Assembly (NCBI GenBank): GCA_026770595.1
Contig: MU634217.1
Span: 1 to 14,307, forward strand
Direction of reading: 5' to 3'
Length of the DNA: 14,307 bases
Source: Ochromonadaceae sp. CCMP2298
Lineage: Eukaryota > Sar > Synurophyceae > Ochromonadales > Ochromonadaceae
A program made the position numbers and the translations under genes. The notes below the pieces were generated by a model, which saw only the letters and a program-made list of their open reading frames with translations, searched no databases and was not told the DNA's origin. Positions 9,710 to 14,307 of this stretch are shown here, piece after piece. Each line of letters begins with the position of its first letter. Position 1 is the first letter of the stretch.

Positions 9710-10225
9710 CTACGCGGACTCGGCATCAGCAGCAGCAGCAGGGGCCGCCGCGTCGGCAGCAACTGCTGACTCATCTACCCAGCTTTCCTCCACAACTTCG
9801 CGGACGCGCTTGTTATATTCACGACGATCACGCTCAAACAGCTGGCTAGCTTCTGCGTTTGCTGGAGAGGCGGGGTTGGGATCGCTAAGCAGAGACTGGA
9901 TTGAAGTGAGAATCGCCGCGATGTCGTATATTGGGCTCCACTGGTTCTGCAAGATGTCCAGACATATCTTTCCGTCGCTGTAGACATTCGGATGAAACAG
10001 CTTCGACAAAAACTTCACTACGGGGGGCTTGTTCGGGTAGTCCTCGGTAAATTCCAGCAGCAGCTTAAACGTGCCTCCCTCCCACGGCGTATCGTCGGGC
10101 CCGAAGATCACCGCCTGCCAGGCCATGACGTTGTTGTCCAACGGCGCAGCTTGGATGCCGGTGGGCGGGTCCTTCTGCAGGCGCTTGAAGTCCCGCATGA
10201 GTCGTTTTCTCGCCGCTGTTGACAT
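9710..10225 (-). CDS. RAD6: Ubiquitin-conjugating enzyme E2, RAD6/UBE2A type
   Basis: This is an intronless gene for 171 aa. The sequence follows yeast Rad6 and human UBE2A closely: start [44 protein letters not shown], the HPN motif (78-80) and the active-site Cys at residue 88 in [10 protein letters not shown], the same number as in yeast Rad6. [14 protein letters not shown] and [14 protein letters not shown] follow. Rad6 ubiquitinates PCNA with Rad18 and histone H2B with Bre1; here those roles are inferred from the family. After the core (about residue 150) comes a 20-residue Ala-rich tail with Asp and Glu, recalling the acidic tail of budding-yeast Rad6 that animal orthologues lack. The initiator is ATG at 10225, and a TATAAAAA element lies only 30-37 nt upstream, implying a very short leader. 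RAD6 diverges from the MORN3-like gene. Confidence 0.96.
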   Translation of the reverse strand: MSTAARKRLMRDFKRLQKDPPTGIQAAPLDNNVMAWQAVIFGPDDTPWEGGTFKLLLEFTEDYPNKPPVVKFLSKLFHPNVYSDGKICLDILQNQWSPIYDIAAILTSIQSLLSDPNPASPANAEASQLFERDRREYNKRVREVVEESWVDESAVAADAAAPAAAADAESA

Positions 10226-10254
10226 CGTGAGGTCCGATTATGTTATTCACTGAC

Positions 10255-10262
10255 TTTTTATA
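10255..10262 (-). promoter_or_regulatory. TATA-box-like element upstream of RAD6
   Basis: On the minus strand the sequence reads GGGG-TATAAAAA-GTCAG. It is the only good TATA match seen near a gene start in the window. It sits 30-37 nt from the RAD6 ATG, so a canonical start site about 30 nt downstream would fall almost at the ATG. Confidence 0.45.
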
Positions 10263-10516
10263 CCCCGCTGGCAAGCCGGACTCAGGCGACAGAGTCTGCC
10301 AGCAACGACACCTTGGAGGAGGCCTCGGGCTTTTGATCGATCGTTCACGCGCGTCGATTATGGCTTATCCTGCTCCTCCTGGTGCTTCGATCTGAACTTT
10401 TGAAGAAGAACACGGGCATATTCATTACATATTTTGAGGCCTCAGAAAAGCGCCAATTCGCTGCGTATTTTGTCTGACGCGTGCGGAGCAAACTTTCGCC
10501 TCCTTAATTTGTACCA

Positions 10517-10547
10517 TACTAATATGTCCTATTTATTTTCTAAACAG
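10517..10547 (+). promoter_or_regulatory. Possible 3' end of a 5'-UTR intron
   Basis: TACTAAT (10517-10523) is followed by a T-rich tract and AAACAG ending at 10547, eight bases before the MORN3-like ATG at 10556. This is a good branch point plus acceptor, 24 nt apart. No convincing matching donor was found upstream in the window. Confidence 0.3.
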
Positions 10548-10555
10548 TGTAAAGG

Positions 10556-11975
10556 ATGTCTATACCAATGATACACAAAAAGGGGAGGATTCCCTCCTTT
10601 CGGCCAGTTGGCGGTTTCACCTCGCCCAAAGCATCATGCCCATTTTTCAACACACATGGTCTGTTCTGTGTGGGACGCGCAGAGCTCAATTCCTACACCG
10701 ATCACGGTATCTCACATCGTTTGATCTATCAGCGAGTATCTCTTGACCCTGTGTCGAGCAACCGAGCAATGCAGAAGCAGAGCTTGAGCACAACGAAGAT
10801 GCTGGTGTCCAAGCGGAATGGCCACCATGCCACCGTTTATGAAGTGCGACGAGACCCGAATCTGAAGAACAAAGACGTTATTCGGGATAACAGTAAGCCA
10901 GTGTTTCCTTTCGTTGGCGGTTCGAACTACAAAGGCAGCTGGAATCAGGACGCTAAGGAGGGTTTCGGCGTCCAAATCAACCCTGACGACACGAAGTACG
11001 AGGGAGAGTGGTTCGACAACCGCTATCACGGAAGAGGCACTCTGTGGGTTAAGAAGCACAAAACTTACAGCAGACAGTATGTGGGAGATTGGGAAGACGG
11101 TGCTATGGAGGGACAGGGAGTGTACTACTTCAGCGATAGTTCCATCTACCGCGGTGGGTGGTCGCGCAACAAAAAGTCGGGCGAGGGGAGATTCGACTAT
11201 ACAAACGACGACCACTACACTGGCGAATGGCTCAACGACCTCCAAGAAGGCTTTGGGACGATGAGCTATTCAAATGGTAACATTTTCGAGGGGCTCTGGG
11301 TGCAGGGAAAGAAGGAGGGCCCCGGTCTGTACTTCTACGCATCCACCAAAAAGGTAAGTCCAACCATGGTTACAACGTCCTGCATCCTTCCGTCGTACGT
11401 GGCATCGTATTCGTTCATCCATTCATCGTAATCGTTCATCCATTAATCATCGTCTTTTCGCACAGATATACCAAGGCGAGTGGTACGACGACCTGCCCCG
11501 CTGTGGGGAGTTTCGCTCTCCCTCTACCGAGGAGGAGCTGCGCTTCGCACGTCTGCTGCCCAAGGGCATATTCCAAAACGAATTCCTGCTGCCCGGCTTG
11601 ACGCTCGCCAACCCAACGAAAATTATTGACATCGCGGTGTCTGATGTGCGCATGAACAGCCTGCACAAGTCGTACGCGCAGGAGGACAGCGGGCAGGTCT
11701 ACATCCGCCCCGAGGCGCTGGAGCACGCCCTGGCTGTGTTCAACAAGATCACGAGGGGCGACTCGCATGTTATTTCCATCTACGAGATTACTGATGTTAT
11801 GCACGAGCTAGGTCTGAATCTTTCGTCGTCAGACATACAGGAGATCATCACTCAGCTGCAGGTCAAGGACACGATGGAGCTCTCCTTCGCAGAGGCCGTG
11901 GAGATCGCGACATTCATCCACGAACAAAAACTTTCTCACAATCTCACTGGAGAGAAAAATCCCTTTTTCGATTGA
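10556..11975 (+). CDS. MORN3-like MORN-repeat protein with EF-hand-like C-terminus (2 exons)
   Basis: Exon 1 is 10556-11353 and exon 2 is 11466-11975; the 112-nt phase-0 intron has a GTAAGT donor and CACAG acceptor. The product is 435 aa. Seven MORN repeats start near residues 125, 148, 175, 198, 221, 244 and 268 (YKGSW, YEGEW, YVGDW, YRGGW, YTGEW, FEGLW, YQGEW); the intron lies just before repeat seven. The last repeat, YQGEWYDDLPRCGEF, resembles MORN3 FEGFWVDNMAKCGTM. Residues about 330-415 look like a degenerate EF-hand pair of calmodulin type (ISIYEITDVMHELGLNLSSSDIQEII ... ELSFAEAVEIATFI), but the first loop lacks the Asp ligands, so calcium binding is doubtful. MORN proteins scaffold membranes and the cytoskeleton; MORN3 in animals is linked to sperm and cilia, so a flagellar role is inferred. 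The N-terminal 71 residues are not MORN-like; Met72 (ATG at 10769) is an alternative start. Confidence 0.88.
11411..11445 (+). repeat. Small tandem repeat inside the MORN3-like gene intron
   Basis: TCGTTCATCCATT occurs at 11411-11423 and again at 11432-11444, a 21-nt period, close to the acceptor side of the intron. It lengthens the intron modestly. No function is evident. Confidence 0.7.
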
Positions 11976-11993
11976 GTTGAGTACTTGTTTTTA

Positions 11994-11999
11994 AATAAA
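11994..11999 (+). terminator. Polyadenylation signal AATAAA
   Basis: AATAAA lies 18 nt after the stop of the MORN3-like gene, in the 160-nt gap before the convergent kinase gene. The mRNA should end within about 30 nt. Confidence 0.6.
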
Positions 12000-12135
12000 A
12001 TACAAGTAATTCTGGATAGGGTTCCTACATACAATCTGTTCTTGTAGCACGTCTGCATCTGGTCCATTCGCTTGTACCAGAAGTTCCTGCGCAATTACTT
12101 GTGCTGTTGTTATACCTTCACAATACTTTCACCTT

Positions 12136-14119
12136 TCAAGGAAGTAGGGAAGTACTTTTACTCGACAGACTGCCAAATACTATCCCACTTGGCGCAGATT
12201 TACTACTATCAAAGGGCTTTTTATTTGGGAGAACGTGCTCTTGCTCGCCCTCTGTCACCCCCGGCAGACGGGATTCATTTTTCTGAAAAGAGGGTATTTT
12301 CTGCAGGGGGCCTGGTGATGTAGGTCTGGAGTCATCGTTCGCAAGCTGGTCTATAATCATCGATGCTGGTCTGTAGCCATCGTTGCCTCGGTCGAAGATC
12401 TTCTTGGCACCGCTAATGTTAGGAGTTGCTGGTACAATAGGGGGTAGGTGCATCTGAGCGTGGCGGTTGCCAGGAGAGTCGTCTGCGTGGTGTTTGATGT
12501 ACTGCTCCATGTGGTGTCGCTCCCTCTCGGTGAAGTTGCTGAACATCATCTCCACATAGTGGCGGTCGAAGGGCACGTTGTCGTCCGCCAAGCCGAGGCT
12601 GACGAGGTCCAGGCTGGACTGAGAGTTCGTGCGCGTGATGGACGGGGACTTGGGGTAGCGGGTGGTACCAGTCTCGGCCAGCTTCTCGTTGCGATGCGTA
12701 AGATCCTCTTCGATGCGGCCCTCCAGCCAGGGGTCGGAGCAGAGCGTGGATACATGCGGTCTCTTGTTGGTGCGCAGGTCCAGAAACTGCAGAATGAAGT
12801 TATTCAATGCGGGGGAAAAGTTGAGGACTGAGGGCAGCTGGTCGACTGTCTCCTGGATGGTTTCTGTGAAATGCTTCTTGTCTTGCAGAATCTCATAGTC
12901 GTACGCCGTCATCCATACGTCGCAGAACTTTTCGTGGCCAGCCATAAGCTCTAGTAGAATACAGCCTGTGCTCCATACGTCCGCCTTGTCTCCGTAGTAG
13001 GACCCGTAGATAATCATCTCCGGAGCGAAAAACCCTGCAAAAGAAAGAGGGTTAATATGTGTTTGATATTTGAGGCGAAGAGGGAGGTAGGTACCTGGCG
13101 ACCCGCAGAAGTCCGTAAGGAGCGTCTTAGGCTTGAACCTCGTACTCAACCCAAAGTCGCATAATTTGAGGTCAGTGCATTTCCCAGCTTCAGCGTCGAA
13201 TGAGAGTAGGATGTTCTCCGGCTTCAAGTCTGTATGGATATATAGGAGGTGTCAGTGGCGTGTCATATATAATATGTGGGCAGGAATCAGGAGGGTCGGT
13301 CTCACCTCTGTGGCAGATTCCATGATCGTGGCAGAACATTACTCCCTTAAGCACACAGATGATGATCTGCTTCGCCCATTCCTCAGGCACGCCGTCTGGA
13401 TGCTCATCAAAGAAGTCGAACAGGTCGCGACCTCCCTTCTCCGTCACGATGTAGAGCTTCTTCTCCGTGTGCAGCACGTGCACGATGTTCACTATGTGCT
13501 TGTTCTTCAGCAGCAGCAGATTGTCTATCTCGTTCGACACCCGCATCAGCGCCGTGAAGGAGGTGATGCGCTCCTTCTTGATGATCTTCAGAGCGTACTC
13601 AGTGCTTTGGCCCTCCAGGGAGCAATCTTTGACTGTGGCAAACTGGCCCTCGCCGAGTAGTTCGCCCACATTGTAGTCGCCGACTTGATCCTCGACCTCC
13701 ACGAAAGTAGATGCGTCTTGCATGACTGGTATTTGCCGCAGATCCGGGTGGTACTTGGTGCAGTGCGTCCACAGTATGTTGACCGTCGAGCTCTTCTGCT
13801 CATCGTACCTCTGCCGCAACAAAACAAATTCGTCGAACAGAGCCTGCTGCTGCTTGTGGAATGTTTGAATGGACAGAAGGGCCTTGCTCGCAGACTCCTC
13901 AGCATCTTTGAGCTCCTTGCATTTCAGTTCGTACAGCTCGCCCTGTCCAGGAAACGACGAGGACAAGATGATGTCGTTCTGCTCAAGCTTCTCCTCTCTG
14001 GATTTGGAAACAGCCTCGCTCTGAACGGAGACTCTCTTCTCCGGGAAATTCTTACTGATCGCCTCCTTTATTTCCTCAATCGAGATGTCCCCGTACACCG
14101 CAAAGCGCTGCGTGGACAT
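12136..14119 (-). CDS. Ser/Thr protein kinase, CAMK/AMPK-like, with N-terminal coiled coil (3 exons)
   Basis: Exons are 14119-13306, 13229-13095 and 13034-12136; introns of 76 and 60 nt, both phase 1. Intron 1 falls between R and D of the HRD motif, intron 2 just before the APE segment. The 615-aa product has a charged N-terminus with a probable coiled coil (about 58-108) and a complete kinase domain from about residue 148: GEGQFATV (156-163), ALK K178, helix-C Glu197, HRDLKPEN (HRD 270-272), CDFGLS (DFG 296-298), CGSPGFFAPE (313-322) and DKADVWSTGCILLEL. The kinase is therefore predicted active. CGSP and the overall sequence point to the CAMK/AMPK-related group. At the activation-loop position where AMPK, MARK and CaMK have a phosphorylated Thr two residues before CG, this protein has Asp311 (TDFCGSP). 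The ~200-residue C-terminal tail is Ser/Pro-rich without a recognised domain, so no calmodulin or UBA assignment is made. ATG 14119 starts an open frame that fits the start of the protein. Confidence 0.88.
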
Positions 14120-14307
14120 CGTTCGTCTGACCGATGCTCCGGCCTCTGTCTAGCAGCGCTGTCTCCTCAGGGTTGTTCTTGGGTAGTCTACGGTACCAGT
14201 GTAAAGAACATGGCGCACCGAAACGCTTTGTTTCCTAAAGAGAGAGTCAACTTCCTATCGAACTTCGTTTCTTGTGGAATCCAGAATCTTTTCCTTTGGA
14301 TTTCCGG

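Larger units (their letters stand above)
10226..10555. other. Divergent intergenic/promoter region (330 nt)
   Basis: It separates RAD6 (-) from the MORN3-like gene (+). It carries the RAD6 TATA-like element (10255-10262) on one side. On the other, immediately before the MORN ATG, it has a branch-point plus acceptor arrangement (10517-10547). No gene is visible. Confidence 0.6.

Noticed and set aside
12448-12831. 127-codon plus-strand frame
   Set aside because: Antisense to kinase exon 3; Val/Leu-rich shadow translation.
13133-13660. 175-codon plus-strand frame
   Set aside because: Antisense to the kinase catalytic domain; shadow frame.

Overview
The window is nuclear DNA of a compact-genome eukaryotic microbe. 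Eight protein genes fill most of it. Five of them carry short GT-AG introns: ten introns are supported by protein continuity, nine of 58-112 nt and one of 427 nt. Intron ends often carry a CTRAY-like branch sequence and a pyrimidine tract, and AATAAA follows two of the plus-strand genes. A MORN3-type protein and a CTFxPxI-repeat protein, both of kinds common in flagellated protists, suggest a flagellated protist, possibly a stramenopile, cryptophyte or other alga. The lineage cannot be fixed from the sequence alone. I see no mobile element, CRISPR array, rRNA or tRNA.

Layout: 1-648 has no recognisable gene. 649-1935 (+) is a two-exon UBC12-like E2-fold protein whose catalytic Cys is replaced by Ala and which has a long tail. 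2154-2507 (-) is a FAM32A-type spliceosomal protein. 2973-4736 (+) is a CTFxPxI-repeat protein. 4958-6189 (-) is a three-exon phosphatidylinositol phosphate kinase with a hydrophobic N-terminus. 6706-8986 (-) is a five-exon DDX5/Dbp2-type DEAD-box helicase. 9710-10225 (-) is the RAD6 ubiquitin-conjugating enzyme. 10556-11975 (+) is a two-exon MORN3-like protein. 12136-14119 (-) is a three-exon CAMK/AMPK-like Ser/Thr kinase.

The genes are packed with short convergent gaps (218, 221 and 160 nt) and two divergent promoter regions (465 and 330 nt). They form no operon or obvious joint pathway: they cover ubiquitin-family conjugation, splicing and RNA remodelling, phosphoinositide and kinase signalling, and probably cytoskeletal or ciliary functions. 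I found no clear multi-gene novel system. The most unusual items are the Cys-less UBC12-like protein, the kinase with Asp at the activation-loop phosphosite, the PIP kinase with a signal-anchor-like N-terminus, the over-long weak-donor intron in the DDX5/Dbp2 gene, a stopless 3n intron candidate, and a nested inverted repeat upstream of the PIP kinase.
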